This document shows positions 17,550-26,253 of a DNA stretch of 64,000 nucleotides, piece by piece. The notes beneath the pieces are model-generated. The model made no database searches, had not been told where the DNA came from, and saw nothing but the letters and a program-made list of their open reading frames with translations. Origin of the DNA: Nesterenkonia sp. Act20 (GTDB lineage: Bacteria > Actinomycetota > Actinomycetes > Actinomycetales > Micrococcaceae); assembly GCF_019173455.1 (NCBI RefSeq), contig NZ_JADPQH010000001.1:558001-622000 (forward strand), read 5' to 3'. The position numbers were made by a program, and so were the translations under genes. Numbering within the stretch: position 1 is the first letter of the stretch; each line of letters begins with the position of its first letter.

Positions 17550-19378
17550 CGTCGGCCCCGCTGCTGCGCAGGGGCGCTGGGGGCGCTGGTGTCAGCCCCG
17601 ACGGCGGGCCGCTCGATGCGCACCACGGGAGAGCTCGAGGCGCCGACGACGCGTGACCAGGCCTGCGGATCCGAGGTGTTCACCAGGTCCTCCTGGTCTC
17701 GGAGCTCCTCTTCAGCGGCGTCGAAGAGGTGGTCCAGAGTGAGGCCCTTCTGCGCCGGATCGGTGCCGGAGCCCAGGAAGTCCTTGATCGCGGCCTTCTT
17801 CGCCCGGTCGACGATGTTGCTGAGCACCGCCCCGGACATGAAGTCGGCGGCCTGGAAGGGCGTGGACGTTCCATCGGCATGGATCAGGCGCAGGCGTGCC
17901 TGCTGGGTCTGCGGGAAGAGCCGGTCCAACAGCGAATCGACGAGGAACGCCACCGCCGAGGACCGGTCGCCATGCTCGGCGAGCAGGTCAGGGTGCAGCG
18001 GGACGGCCCCGCCGAGATGGATGCCGAGGATCTCTCCGGCACCTTCACGGCCGGGTCGCTGGACGCGGATCTTCACATCCAGCCGGCCAGGCCTCAGGAT
18101 GGCCGGGTCGATCATGTCTTCCCGGTTGGAGGCACCGATGACGATCACGTTCTCCAGCGACTCCACGCCGTCGATCTCCGCCAGCAGCTGCGGTACGATG
18201 GTGGTCTCCACATCGGAGGAGACGCCGCTGCCGCGCGTGCGGAACAGGGCCTCCATCTCATCGAAGAAGACCACCACGGGCTGGCCGGAGGAGGCGCGTT
18301 CGCGAGCGCGGGAGAAGATCACCCGGATATGCCGTTCGGTCTCACCGACGTATTTGTTCAGCAGCTCCGGGCCCTTGATGTTCAAGAAGAAGGCCCCCGT
18401 GCCCTGGCCCTCGGAGGCTGCATCGCCGCCGTCGGACGTGGCGTTCCGGACCGTCGTCTCAGCTCCTCCGGCCCGCGCGCCGCTGCCGCTGCCGGCGAGG
18501 GAGCTGGCGACGGCTTTCGCGATCATGGTCTTGCCGCAGCCAGGCGGGCCGTAGAGCAGGATGCCCTTGGGGGCGCGCAGTCCGTGCTCCTGGTACAGGT
18601 CGGCGTGCAGGAACGGCAGTTCCACGGCGTCACGGATGGCCTCGATCTGCTCGGAGAGCCCCCCGATGTCCGAGTAGGAGACGTCGGGTGACTCTTCGAG
18701 CACCACATCCTCGACCTCCGAGAGCGGAACGATCTCGGTGGCAGTGCCGGTGCGCAGGTCCACCATCACGGCATCGCCGACGCGGGCGCTGTGCAGCCCC
18801 TCGGCCTTGGCCTGCGCCTGTGCGGCAGCGGTGAGGGTCACGACGCGTTCGTCCTCGCCGCGGGAGACGATCACCAGGCGGGAGTCGGGCAGCACTTCTT
18901 TGACCCGCGCGAGCTCGCCGGTCGGCTCGGCCCCCAGGACCGCCACGACGGTGAAGTTCTCATTGAGCAGCACCTCGTCTCCGGCCTGGAGCTCCTCGGG
19001 GGTGATCAGCGGGGAGAGGCTCACGCGCAGCTTGCGTCCCGCCTGGAGGATGTCGACTCCGGCCACCGTGGTGGCCTGGATCTCCCGGCCAGTCACCTGC
19101 TCGTGGGCCGGGCGGTAGCCGATCACGGTGCCGAAGGTGAAGGGCGCCTGTCCATCAGCCTGCAGCGCATTGCGCAGCTCGGAGATCTCGTTGCGGGTGG
19201 TCTCCAGCAGATCCACCATGCGCTGGTTGTTCCGCCCTGCGCTCTGCAGCTGAGTCTCCAGCTGCTTGGCGCGGCTGCGCAGCGTGTCCAGCTGGCGGTG
19301 GGCCTGGTTCAGCCGGTTCTGCAGCTGCTGGGCCTCGCGGCTCTGCTGCGGGGCCTCGTTACCTGTCTGCTCACTCAC
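17546..19378 (-). CDS. arc: Pup-recognising AAA+ ATPase ARC (Mpa homologue)
   Basis: This 610-residue protein starts at GTG 19378. An N-terminal coiled coil (residues 10-75) should bind Pup, and two OB-type interdomains follow (80-225). The AAA+ domain has Walker A GPPGCGKT at 277-284, pore loop KYVG at 342-345, Walker B VVVFFDEM at 368-375, and GASNREDMIDPAILRPGRLD. ARC hexamers unfold pupylated proteins. Two things are odd: a Gly/Ala/Ser-rich insertion (about 296-327) after the Walker A helix, and a C terminus ending in PAQQRGRR instead of the GQYL-type tail that docks on the 20S proteasome. Downstream genes dop, pup and pafA overlap or are closely spaced. Confidence 0.96.
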   Translation of the reverse strand: MSEQTGNEAPQQSREAQQLQNRLNQAHRQLDTLRSRAKQLETQLQSAGRNNQRMVDLLETTRNEISELRNALQADGQAPFTFGTVIGYRPAHEQVTGREIQATTVAGVDILQAGRKLRVSLSPLITPEELQAGDEVLLNENFTVVAVLGAEPTGELARVKEVLPDSRLVIVSRGEDERVVTLTAAAQAQAKAEGLHSARVGDAVMVDLRTGTATEIVPLSEVEDVVLEESPDVSYSDIGGLSEQIEAIRDAVELPFLHADLYQEHGLRAPKGILLYGPPGCGKTMIAKAVASSLAGSGSGARAGGAETTVRNATSDGGDAASEGQGTGAFFLNIKGPELLNKYVGETERHIRVIFSRARERASSGQPVVVFFDEMEALFRTRGSGVSSDVETTIVPQLLAEIDGVESLENVIVIGASNREDMIDPAILRPGRLDVKIRVQRPGREGAGEILGIHLGGAVPLHPDLLAEHGDRSSAVAFLVDSLLDRLFPQTQQARLRLIHADGTSTPFQAADFMSGAVLSNIVDRAKKAAIKDFLGSGTDPAQKGLTLDHLFDAAEEELRDQEDLVNTSDPQAWSRVVGASSSPVVRIERPAVGADTSAPSAPAQQRGRR

Positions 19379-20438
19379 GGGTGAACACCTCCTTGGCCTG
19401 TGCGGCGATCTTCTGGGAGTAGGCCGCGGCCTTGCGGCTCTTCTTCCCCGAGACGGTGCGGGTCTTCAGGCTTGCCTCGTCCCAGACAGCCTCGGGATCG
19501 TTGGCGGGCCATGCGGCGCGGTCCTCCTCGCTCACTGTGGAGACCTTCTCGCGCTTCTTCAGCTGCAAGGGGGTCTGGTCATCGGCGAGCCGCCGCGCGG
19601 AGAGCAGGAAGCCGGTGTGCGCCACCATGCGGTGATCCGGCCGTACGGCCAGTCCGTCCAGATGCCAGGTGCGCAGCATGGTCTCGTGGGCCTCGGGCTC
19701 GGTGAACCCCTGTGAGGCGCGGATCTCCTCGGCGAGACGGGACAGCTGGGTCACGGAGGCCACATAGCTGACCCAGACTCCCCCGGGCGCCAGGACGGTC
19801 TTCACCGCGTCCAGGCACTCCCAGGGTGCGAGCATGTCCAGCACCACCCGGTCCACGCTGCCGGGCTCCTCCACGGTGAGGACCTCCTCCTGCATGTCCC
19901 CGAGATAGACCTCCCAGCCTGGGTGGGACTCGCCGAAGAACGCCTCGACGTTTCCGACCGCGATGTCCTTGAAGTCAGCACGCCGCTCGTAGGAATGGAG
20001 CACCCCGTTCTCCCCGACGGCGCGGAGCAGCGAGATCGACAGCGCGCCGGAGCCCACGCCGGCCTCGACCACCCGAGCACCCGGGAAGATGTCGGCGACC
20101 TGCACGATCTGTGCGGAGTCCTTCGGGTAGACCACTGTCGCGCCGCGGGGCATGGAGAGCACGAAGTCGTTGAGCAGCGGGCGCAGCACCTGGTACTCAT
20201 GACCCGCGTCATTGGCCACCAGGATCCCCTCGCTGGCGCCGATGAGCAGATCGTGGCGGAGCACGCCCTGATGGGTGTGCCATTCTCCGCCGGGCTGCAG
20301 CGTGATGGTGCTGGGCCGGCCCCGGCGGTCGGTGAGCTGAACCCGCTGACCTGCGCGCAGCGGTCCTGAGCGCATATGTGCTCCGATGGGGCCGGAGGTG
20401 GTCGTCGACGGGGTCTCGCCGGAGGCGCTGGTGCTCAC
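19371..20438 (-). CDS. trmI: tRNA (adenine-58-N1)-methyltransferase
   Basis: This 355-residue class I SAM methyltransferase starts at GTG 20438. It has an N-terminal beta domain, then motif I ARVVEAGVGSGALSISLLRAVG, YERRADFKDIAVGNVEAFFG, and the active-site strand DRVVLDMLAPWECL. It methylates A58 in the T-loop of tRNA. Lys-rich and Ser-rich residues form the C-terminal tail, an extension beyond the usual 280 residues. The stop overlaps the ARC start by 8 bases; trmI upstream of arc/mpa is a standard actinobacterial arrangement. A 132-base gap upstream probably holds the main promoter of the pupylation operon. Confidence 0.93.
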   Translation of the reverse strand: MSTSASGETPSTTTSGPIGAHMRSGPLRAGQRVQLTDRRGRPSTITLQPGGEWHTHQGVLRHDLLIGASEGILVANDAGHEYQVLRPLLNDFVLSMPRGATVVYPKDSAQIVQVADIFPGARVVEAGVGSGALSISLLRAVGENGVLHSYERRADFKDIAVGNVEAFFGESHPGWEVYLGDMQEEVLTVEEPGSVDRVVLDMLAPWECLDAVKTVLAPGGVWVSYVASVTQLSRLAEEIRASQGFTEPEAHETMLRTWHLDGLAVRPDHRMVAHTGFLLSARRLADDQTPLQLKKREKVSTVSEEDRAAWPANDPEAVWDEASLKTRTVSGKKSRKAAAYSQKIAAQAKEVFTRE

Positions 20439-20570
20439 TGAATCTCGCTCTCTGAGGGGCTGTCGCTCCGGAGACCAGGGAGGTGGCCGCCGCAGCTGTG
20501 TTCTGAGTTCAGCCTATCGCTGTCGAGGCCGTCGGCGCTGTGGACGGTCATGCACCGAGAAGGCGCTCGC

Positions 20571-21326
20571 TCAGCGGGACCTGCTCAGCCGCGCGTTGGC
20601 CACCCGGATGCTCTCCGAGGCGCCCTGCCAGAGGAAGAAGCTCACCATCACCGCCACCACGACCACCACCAGGCTGATCTCGCGGATCCCGGTGATCACC
20701 AGCACAGCCAGTCCGCTCAGCAGCAGCACGACGACGACGCGCCCCGCCCACCCCGCTGCGCGCAGTCCGCGGTCCTGGCTGCCCGTGGCACCCCAGACGG
20801 CGGATTCCACGATGCGTCCACCATCCAGCGGCAGACCAGGCAACAGGTTGAAGACTCCGACCATGAAGTTCACCAGCACGGTGACCTGGATCAGCAGCGC
20901 GGCCACCCCGGTCAGTTCGAAGAGTCCGGAGAAGTACCAGCCGAGCCCGGCGATCACCAGGTTCGCCGCCGGGCCAGCCAGGGAAACGGCGAGCGACTTC
21001 ACCGGTGTGGCGCGGTGTGCGAGAAACTCGGTGTGCCCGCCCCAGAGGTTCAGCTCGATCTCGGTGGAAGGCCAGCCGAACGATCTCGCGGCCAGGGCGT
21101 GGGCAAGTTCGTGGGCGAGCACCGAGAGCATCAGCAGCAGCGCGTAGCCCAGGGCGACGGCGTAGGCCAGGATTCCCAGTTCTGGAAAGATGCGCTGCAC
21201 CTGAGGGCCGAACAGCAGCACGATGGCACCGCTGACCAAGAACCAGGAGACCCGGAAGCGGACGGGCACCCCGGCGATCCGCATCCGCGCGGAGCGGCGT
21301 GCGCCTGTGCCGGGGCGGGACGTCAT
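20571..21326 (-). CDS. Site-2-protease-like M50 membrane metalloprotease
   Basis: This 251-residue integral membrane protein has the zinc motif HELAH in the third transmembrane segment (LAHELAHALAAR) and the second conserved motif NLLPGLPLDGGR supplying the Asp ligand. About six hydrophobic segments are visible, with no PDZ or CBS domain. This is the minimal S2P subfamily. The family cleaves transmembrane substrates; this protein's target is unknown. The start overlaps the HAD gene stop by 4 bases, so the pair is co-translated. Confidence 0.88.
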   Translation of the reverse strand: MTSRPGTGARRSARMRIAGVPVRFRVSWFLVSGAIVLLFGPQVQRIFPELGILAYAVALGYALLLMLSVLAHELAHALAARSFGWPSTEIELNLWGGHTEFLAHRATPVKSLAVSLAGPAANLVIAGLGWYFSGLFELTGVAALLIQVTVLVNFMVGVFNLLPGLPLDGGRIVESAVWGATGSQDRGLRAAGWAGRVVVVLLLSGLAVLVITGIREISLVVVVVAVMVSFFLWQGASESIRVANARLSRSR

Positions 21327-22081
21327 CGGGGCAGCAGCTGTTCGAGGCTGGCCGCGTCGACCCCGCTGAGACCCGGGAGCAGCTGCCAGCGGTCGTCCTC
21401 GGGGATCGGCGTGTAATGCGGCACGGCGATGGTGACCAGACCCGAGTCGGCCGCAGAGGAGACTCCGGGAATCGAATCTTCGATCGCGATGCAGCGGTTC
21501 ATCTGCAGCTTGACACCGGTGCGCTGAAGGTGGTCCGCCGCCATCTTCTGGAAGGCCTGCAGGTAGGCCTCCGGATCGGGCTTGCCCCGGGAGACCATGT
21601 CACCACTGACGATGAACTCCATCTGCCCGCTCGGCAGCGCCTCGACGATCGCTTGGGCCAGCGGCTTCTCGCTCATGGTCACCAGCGCGCAGCGCACACC
21701 GGCGGCGTTGAGATCGGCGAGCAGCTCGCGGGCCCCGGGGCGCCAGGGCATATCGGCCTGGGCGCGAGCCGCCACGCGCGTGATGAGGTGGTCGATGATC
21801 TCGCGGGAGGTCATCGCCACGCCGGCCTCCTGAAGCACGACCGCGCTATGAGTCAGGGCCTGCCCGACGAGGCTGTGCGCCTGCTCCTCGGTCCAGACAC
21901 CGCCGTGCGCCTCGACCAGGCTGCGCTCCTCAGCGATCCAGAACGGCTCGGTATCGACCATGGTGCCATCCATGTCCCAGAACACCGCCTGCAGCGCTCC
22001 GGTGACCCCTTCGGGGGCATCCTCTGGCTGCTCTGTCCTGGTCTGCACTGCTGAGGGGAAGGTCGAAGACATGGGCAACAT
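21323..22081 (-). CDS. HAD-superfamily phosphatase
   Basis: This 252-residue protein carries HAD motif I WDMDGTMVDTEP, motif II as VTMSEKP, motif III Lys in SRGKPDPEAYL and motif IV AIEDSIPG. It should dephosphorylate a small phosphorylated metabolite, in the beta-phosphoglucomutase/phosphoglycolate-like subclass. ATG 22081 and ATG 22072 are both possible starts. The gene is divergent from the PAC2 gene with only 34 bases between starts, so transcripts are probably leaderless or have overlapping promoters. It ends within the start of the M50 protease gene. Confidence 0.88.
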   Translation of the reverse strand: MLPMSSTFPSAVQTRTEQPEDAPEGVTGALQAVFWDMDGTMVDTEPFWIAEERSLVEAHGGVWTEEQAHSLVGQALTHSAVVLQEAGVAMTSREIIDHLITRVAARAQADMPWRPGARELLADLNAAGVRCALVTMSEKPLAQAIVEALPSGQMEFIVSGDMVSRGKPDPEAYLQAFQKMAADHLQRTGVKLQMNRCIAIEDSIPGVSSAADSGLVTIAVPHYTPIPEDDRWQLLPGLSGVDAASLEQLLPR

Positions 22082-22115
22082 CGTACGCTTCTAATGCACC
22101 CCCCAGGGGGATAGT

Positions 22116-23132
22116 GTGAGTTGCGTGAATGAAGAGATCCCACCGGAGGAGACGTCCGCCGACGGCACTGATCCGGGAGCTGAACGGCACACCGGAGAAG
22201 GCCAGACCGGAGAAGGCTCCGTGCCTGAGGGCTTCGCCCAGCGCTTCGCGGATCATCTGCGCGCGGCGCAGTCTGCCGCGGCCACCGATGAGGAGAGCCA
22301 GCGCGCAGGGGCGCGCCCCACCGTGATGGTCATGGCCTTCGAGGGATGGAACGACGCCGGGGCGGCCGCCTCTTCGGCCGTGCGTGCAGTCGGTCAGGCC
22401 TGCGGCGCGGAGCTCATCGGCAAGGTCGAGGATGAGGGATATTACGACTACCAGTTCTCCCGCCCCAAGGTGCGCAGCACCGGCGGCCACCGGGAGATCA
22501 TCTGGCCCTCGACGAAGATCTACCGTGCCCGCCCGGCGCGCGCCGCCGTCGACCTGTTGCTGGTCCACGGCGTGGAACCGAGCTTCCGCTGGCAGGCCTT
22601 CACCGCAGATCTCCTGACCCGTGCGGCCGAGAACGATGTCTCCGGGATCGTCCTGGTGGGCGCGCTGCTCGCCGATGTCCCGCACACCCGACCGATCCCG
22701 GCCTCGCTCTCCAGCGAGGACGTGGCGCTGCAGGAGATCCTCGAAATCGATGAACCCAGCTATGAGGGCCCCACCGGGATCGTGGGGGTGCTCGCCCATA
22801 CGGCGGCGCAGGCAGGACTGCCGGCGGTGTCGCTGTGGGCCGCCATCCCCCACTATGTGGGCCAGGCACCCTCACCGAAGGCGCAGCTCGCCATCATGCG
22901 TGAGCTCGAGGACCTGCTGGGTCTCACGCTGGATGAGAGCGAAGTGGCCGAGGACGCGGAGGCCTGGGAGCGCGGCGTCGATGATCTGGCCGAGGAGGAC
23001 ACGGAGATCGCCGACTATGTCAAGCAGCTTGAAGAGGCCACGGACACGACGAACCTTCCTGAGGCCAGCGGCGAGGCGATCGCCCAGGAGTTCGAACGCT
23101 ACCTGCGCCGTCGCAAACCGCCGGAGAGCTGA
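22116..23132 (+). CDS. PAC2 family protein (proteasome-assembly-chaperone-like fold)
   Basis: This 338-residue protein starts at GTG 22116 after CAGGGGGAT. The PAC2 core contains PTVMVMAFEGWNDAGAAASSA, GYYDYQFSRPKV and GLPAVSLWAAIPHYVG. The first 65 residues are acidic and low-complexity, and the C terminus is helical and charged. PAC2 proteins resemble eukaryotic proteasome assembly chaperones in fold, but their bacterial role is not established. It lies near, but on the opposite strand from, the pupylation genes, and it is widespread in actinobacteria with and without proteasomes. Confidence 0.88.
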   Translation: MSCVNEEIPPEETSADGTDPGAERHTGEGQTGEGSVPEGFAQRFADHLRAAQSAAATDEESQRAGARPTVMVMAFEGWNDAGAAASSAVRAVGQACGAELIGKVEDEGYYDYQFSRPKVRSTGGHREIIWPSTKIYRARPARAAVDLLLVHGVEPSFRWQAFTADLLTRAAENDVSGIVLVGALLADVPHTRPIPASLSSEDVALQEILEIDEPSYEGPTGIVGVLAHTAAQAGLPAVSLWAAIPHYVGQAPSPKAQLAIMRELEDLLGLTLDESEVAEDAEAWERGVDDLAEEDTEIADYVKQLEEATDTTNLPEASGEAIAQEFERYLRRRKPPES

Positions 23133-23143
23133 GCTTCTTCAGC

Positions 23144-24514
23144 TCAACGCAGCGCCTCGACGCCCGAGGCGGCCATGCTGTGGGCCGGCTCCGCGGCGAG
23201 GAGCTCGATCCCCAGAAGCGCCTTGACCACGGCGGCCACGCGCTCCCGGCTTGAATCTGCTGCCAACCGACCCTCGGCCCACATGTCGAGCGTCTCCAGC
23301 GCGGCGGGGGCGTTCAGGTTCTGTGACAGTGCCGAGTGCAGGGCGTACTGGAGGTCATCCGGGACGGCGGAGTCCGTGCCGAGTTCGCCGTAGCCGTCGG
23401 TCTCGGGCGCCGAGGCGAGTGCCTGGTTCCACCGCGTCCAGCGCTGGGCGGCGTCGCGGAGCTGATCCGGCGCGTAGCTCCAGTCTTCGCGGTAGTGGTG
23501 CGAGAGCAGCAGCGTGCGGATCACCTGGGGGTCGATGCCTTCGGCGCGCAGTCGCGAGGAGAGCACAAGGTTCCCCTTGGACTTGGACATCTTCTCCCCG
23601 TCCAGGCCGACCATTCCGGTGTGCATGTAGGTGCTGGCCAGGGCGACGCCGTCGGCCGCTGTGGCGTGGGCGGCGCTGAACTCGTGGTGCGGGAAGCGCA
23701 GGTCGGACCCGCCTCCCTGGACCATGAACGGGGCGGGGAGATGGCGCCGTGCGATCACCGAACATTCGATGTGCCATCCGGGCCGCCCTTCGCCGAGGCT
23801 GCGACCGTCCCAGTGCGGCTCCCCGTCGCGGCGGGCTCGCCAGAGCAGCGGATCCAGCGGGTCACGCTTATGCGGCCGCTGCGGGTCACCACCACGCTGC
23901 GGGAAGAGCTCCTCCATCTGGGCGCGGTCGTAGTTGCCGATGCTGCCCAGGGTCCACGGAGTGGTGGCCTCAGCCTGAGCGGTGTCGAAGTAGATGTCGA
24001 AGGCTTCAGCGGAACCGGGCGCCACGCCGTCGGCGAGCTCCTGGACCGGGACGGGCACGGGGTAGGCCATGCCGAGCTCGACCAGGCGCTCCACATCCTT
24101 CGCGACCACCGGGATCGTCTCAACGGCGCCGAGGTAGGCATCGGGGGCGATCACACCCAGCGCAGACATGTCTTCGCGGAAGAGCTCGGTCTGCTCCTGC
24201 GCCAGGTCGAACCAGTCGACGCCGGTGGCGGTGGCTCTCTCGAGCAGCGGGTCATCGATGTCGGTGACGTTCTGCACGTAGTTAACCTCCAGCCCGGCGG
24301 CGCGCCAATAGCGGACCAGCAGGTCGAACTGGACATACGTGTTGGCGTGACCCAGGTGGGTCGCGTCATAGGGGGTGATGCCGCAGACGTAGAGCGACCC
24401 CACGCCGTCGTCGGACGTCACCGGCACCAGCGCCCCCGTGGAGGTGTCGTGCAGCTGCAGATTTTCGGGCAGCGCAGGCAGGGCGGGCACGTCCGGGGAG
24501 GTCCACGATTTCAC
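23144..24514 (-). CDS. mshC: Mycothiol ligase (cysteine:GlcN-Ins ligase)
   Basis: This 456-residue class I cysteinyl-tRNA-synthetase homologue starts at GTG 24514 after AAAGGACC. It has YVCGITPYDATHLGHA with the HIGH motif and a zinc-binding Cys, GWHIECSVIA, GGSDLRFPHHEFSAAH and the KMSKSKGN loop. The ITPYDATHLGHA wording and the absence of a tRNA anticodon-binding C-terminal domain distinguish MshC from CysS. It joins cysteine to GlcN-inositol using ATP in mycothiol synthesis, which marks the host as an actinobacterium. The adjacent uppP gene is on the same strand, a common pairing. Confidence 0.95.
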   Translation of the reverse strand: MKSWTSPDVPALPALPENLQLHDTSTGALVPVTSDDGVGSLYVCGITPYDATHLGHANTYVQFDLLVRYWRAAGLEVNYVQNVTDIDDPLLERATATGVDWFDLAQEQTELFREDMSALGVIAPDAYLGAVETIPVVAKDVERLVELGMAYPVPVPVQELADGVAPGSAEAFDIYFDTAQAEATTPWTLGSIGNYDRAQMEELFPQRGGDPQRPHKRDPLDPLLWRARRDGEPHWDGRSLGEGRPGWHIECSVIARRHLPAPFMVQGGGSDLRFPHHEFSAAHATAADGVALASTYMHTGMVGLDGEKMSKSKGNLVLSSRLRAEGIDPQVIRTLLLSHHYREDWSYAPDQLRDAAQRWTRWNQALASAPETDGYGELGTDSAVPDDLQYALHSALSQNLNAPAALETLDMWAEGRLAADSSRERVAAVVKALLGIELLAAEPAHSMAASGVEALR

Positions 24515-24594
24515 GCAGGGGTCCTTTCACCGTTGGGGTCAGCAGTCATGCGACGGGATCGTCAGCGCAACAGGTCTCAGAAGTCCAACGCGGA

Positions 24595-25422
24595 TCAGGC
24601 GTTGATGATTCCGAGGCCCAGCATGATGTAGACGAAGAGACCCAGCAGGATCCGGTAGTTGACGAAGATCGTGTACGAGTTGGTGGAGACGTATTTCAGG
24701 AACCAGCCGATGATCACATAGGCCACAAAGAACCCGACAACCGTGGCCACCAGGGTCTGACCCATGGTGTAGGGACCGGGCTGCTCCCCGAGGGTGCCGA
24801 AGAGCTTGTAGAACCCGGATCCGAACACGGCGGGGATGGCCAGCAGGAAGGAATAGCGGGCCGCGGCCTCGCGGGTGTAGCCCAGCAGCAGGCCCGCCGT
24901 GATGGACCCGCCCGAACGGGAGACTCCGGGGATCAGCGCCAGCGCCTGGGCGAAGCCGAAGATGATGCCGTCACGGACGCTGAGCTGATCCAGGGGTTTG
25001 CGCTGTTTGCCGTAGGCGTCGGCGAAGGCCAGCGCCACAGCGAAGACGACCAGCATCGTGGCGGTGAGCCAGAGCGTGCGGAAGACCGATTCGATCATGT
25101 CCTCGAGCAGCAGCCCCAGCACCACGATCGGGATGGTGCCGATGATGATCAGCCAGCCCATCCGCACATCGGCGTCTGAATGTGGAAGCTTGCCCGCGAG
25201 CGCGGCGAACCATGCTTTCACGATCCGCACGATGTCGCGCCAGAAGTAGACCAGCACCGCCAGCTCGGTGCCGAGCTGGGTGATGGCCGTGAAGGCCGCC
25301 CCTGGATCCGCGGCACCGGGCAGGAACTCCCCCACGATGCGCAGGTGCGCAGAGGAGGAGATGGGGAGGAATTCGGTCAGCCCCTGGACCAGTCCGAGTA
25401 TGATCGCTTCAATCCACTGCAC
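24595..25422 (-). CDS. uppP: Undecaprenyl-diphosphate phosphatase (BacA family)
   Basis: This 275-residue multi-pass membrane protein has the BacA signature [23 protein letters not shown] at the N terminus (residues 5-27) and [17 protein letters not shown] in the second repeat. These hold the catalytic Glu, Ser and Arg residues. It regenerates undecaprenyl phosphate for peptidoglycan synthesis and can confer bacitracin tolerance. The start is GTG 25422. An 80-base gap separates it from mshC downstream. Confidence 0.96.
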   Translation of the reverse strand: MQWIEAIILGLVQGLTEFLPISSSAHLRIVGEFLPGAADPGAAFTAITQLGTELAVLVYFWRDIVRIVKAWFAALAGKLPHSDADVRMGWLIIIGTIPIVVLGLLLEDMIESVFRTLWLTATMLVVFAVALAFADAYGKQRKPLDQLSVRDGIIFGFAQALALIPGVSRSGGSITAGLLLGYTREAAARYSFLLAIPAVFGSGFYKLFGTLGEQPGPYTMGQTLVATVVGFFVAYVIIGWFLKYVSTNSYTIFVNYRILLGLFVYIMLGLGIINA

Positions 25423-25510
25423 ACGCCGAGCTTAGAGCATCAGGCCTCGGTGCGGGGCGATCAACAGCGGTGTCGGTGCTGATCAGATGCGACTCTCAGG
25501 CCGCGACGGG

Positions 25511-25816
25511 CTAGCGCTGCTCTTCTTCCTCGTCCTCGTAGATCTCTTCCTCGGAGTCGAGGGCCGGGTCATCCTCGGAGTCCTCGTCCTCGTCGAGGTC
25601 GTCCTCGCCGTCTTCCTCGTCATAGAGATCCAGCGGGGTCACCTCACCGCTGGCGGCGAAGAGCGCATCCTCGTAGGCCTCGAAGGCGTCGGAGATGTTG
25701 TAGAAGGCTGACTCGACCGCCGGATCCTCATCTCCACGGCGGTTCATCGAGGCGGAGAGGTGCTCTTCGAGAGCGTTTGTCAGCGCGTTGAGTGCCACGC
25801 GAGGATCCATAGTCAT
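25511..25816 (-). CDS. Small acidic conserved actinobacterial protein
   Basis: This 101-residue protein starts at ATG 25816 after GGTGAG. Residues 1-65 form a predicted helical domain beginning MTMDPRVALNALTNALEEHL and containing SAFYNISDAFEAYEDALFA. Residues 68-101 are almost entirely Asp/Glu with a short final QR. Similar small proteins occur near uppP/mshC in actinobacteria and are sometimes labelled primosomal, without proof known to me. The function is unknown. Confidence 0.75.
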   Translation of the reverse strand: MTMDPRVALNALTNALEEHLSASMNRRGDEDPAVESAFYNISDAFEAYEDALFAASGEVTPLDLYDEEDGEDDLDEDEDSEDDPALDSEEEIYEDEEEEQR

Positions 25817-25929
25817 ACGCTCACCGTACCAACGAGACACCACTTCGGTAAGTCCTGGTCATGAACTCGGAGTCGGGGGCCTTCCCACGTAGGCTGAGGC
25901 TTCCCGGCGAAAGTGAAGGTGAACACCCG

Positions 25930-26178
25930 ATGGCGCAGCAGAACTGGTGGTCCCAGCCCACCGCTGAGCTCTATTCAGAGGTCGACGACGCGGGCCCCAC
26001 CTGGGAGTACATGGTCATCACCTGCCAGCCGCAGGAATCCCTGAATCAGGCGCGCAGGCGGGTCATCGACCATGCCGAGTACGGCAAATGGGAGCTCCGC
26101 CGCTCCGTGATGTACACCGGCGGACTGCGCAGATATTGGCTGCGCCGGCGTGTGATGCGGGTCCAGCGCACACTCTGA
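25930..26178 (+). CDS. DUF5703 family protein
   Basis: This 82-residue protein starts at ATG 25930 after GAAGGTGA. It is rich in Trp, Tyr and Arg (NWWSQPTAELYSEVDD, GPTWEYMVITCQPQESLNQARR, RRYWLRRRVMRVQRTL). I recognise the DUF5703 pattern, short proteins conserved in actinobacteria whose function is unknown. The basic Arg-rich C terminus could bind nucleic acid or a membrane surface. It is divergent from the small acidic protein, 113 bases away. Confidence 0.78.
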   Translation: MAQQNWWSQPTAELYSEVDDAGPTWEYMVITCQPQESLNQARRRVIDHAEYGKWELRRSVMYTGGLRRYWLRRRVMRVQRTL

Positions 26179-26253
26179 CCGTGTCGGATGCCCGGTTGCC
26201 GCCGAGCTGCGTCCTGGAGGGGCTGCGCCAGTGGGTCTCAGAGCCAGCGGGTC

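Noticed and set aside
15774-18554. A 926-codon plus-strand open frame opposite dop and arc
   Set aside because: It overlaps two confident genes on the other strand and its low-complexity translation lacks any motif; long antisense frames are routine at this GC content.
14081-19378. Search for prcB/prcA hidden in another frame near pup
   Set aside because: Every base from 14081 to 19378 is accounted for by pafA, pup, dop and arc apart from short gaps; no NTN-hydrolase motif was seen.
22116-23132. PAC2 protein as a proteasome assembly chaperone for the Pup system
   Set aside because: The fold resemblance and proximity are tempting, but bacterial PAC2 proteins occur widely without proteasomes and this gene is on the opposite strand; no functional link can be claimed.
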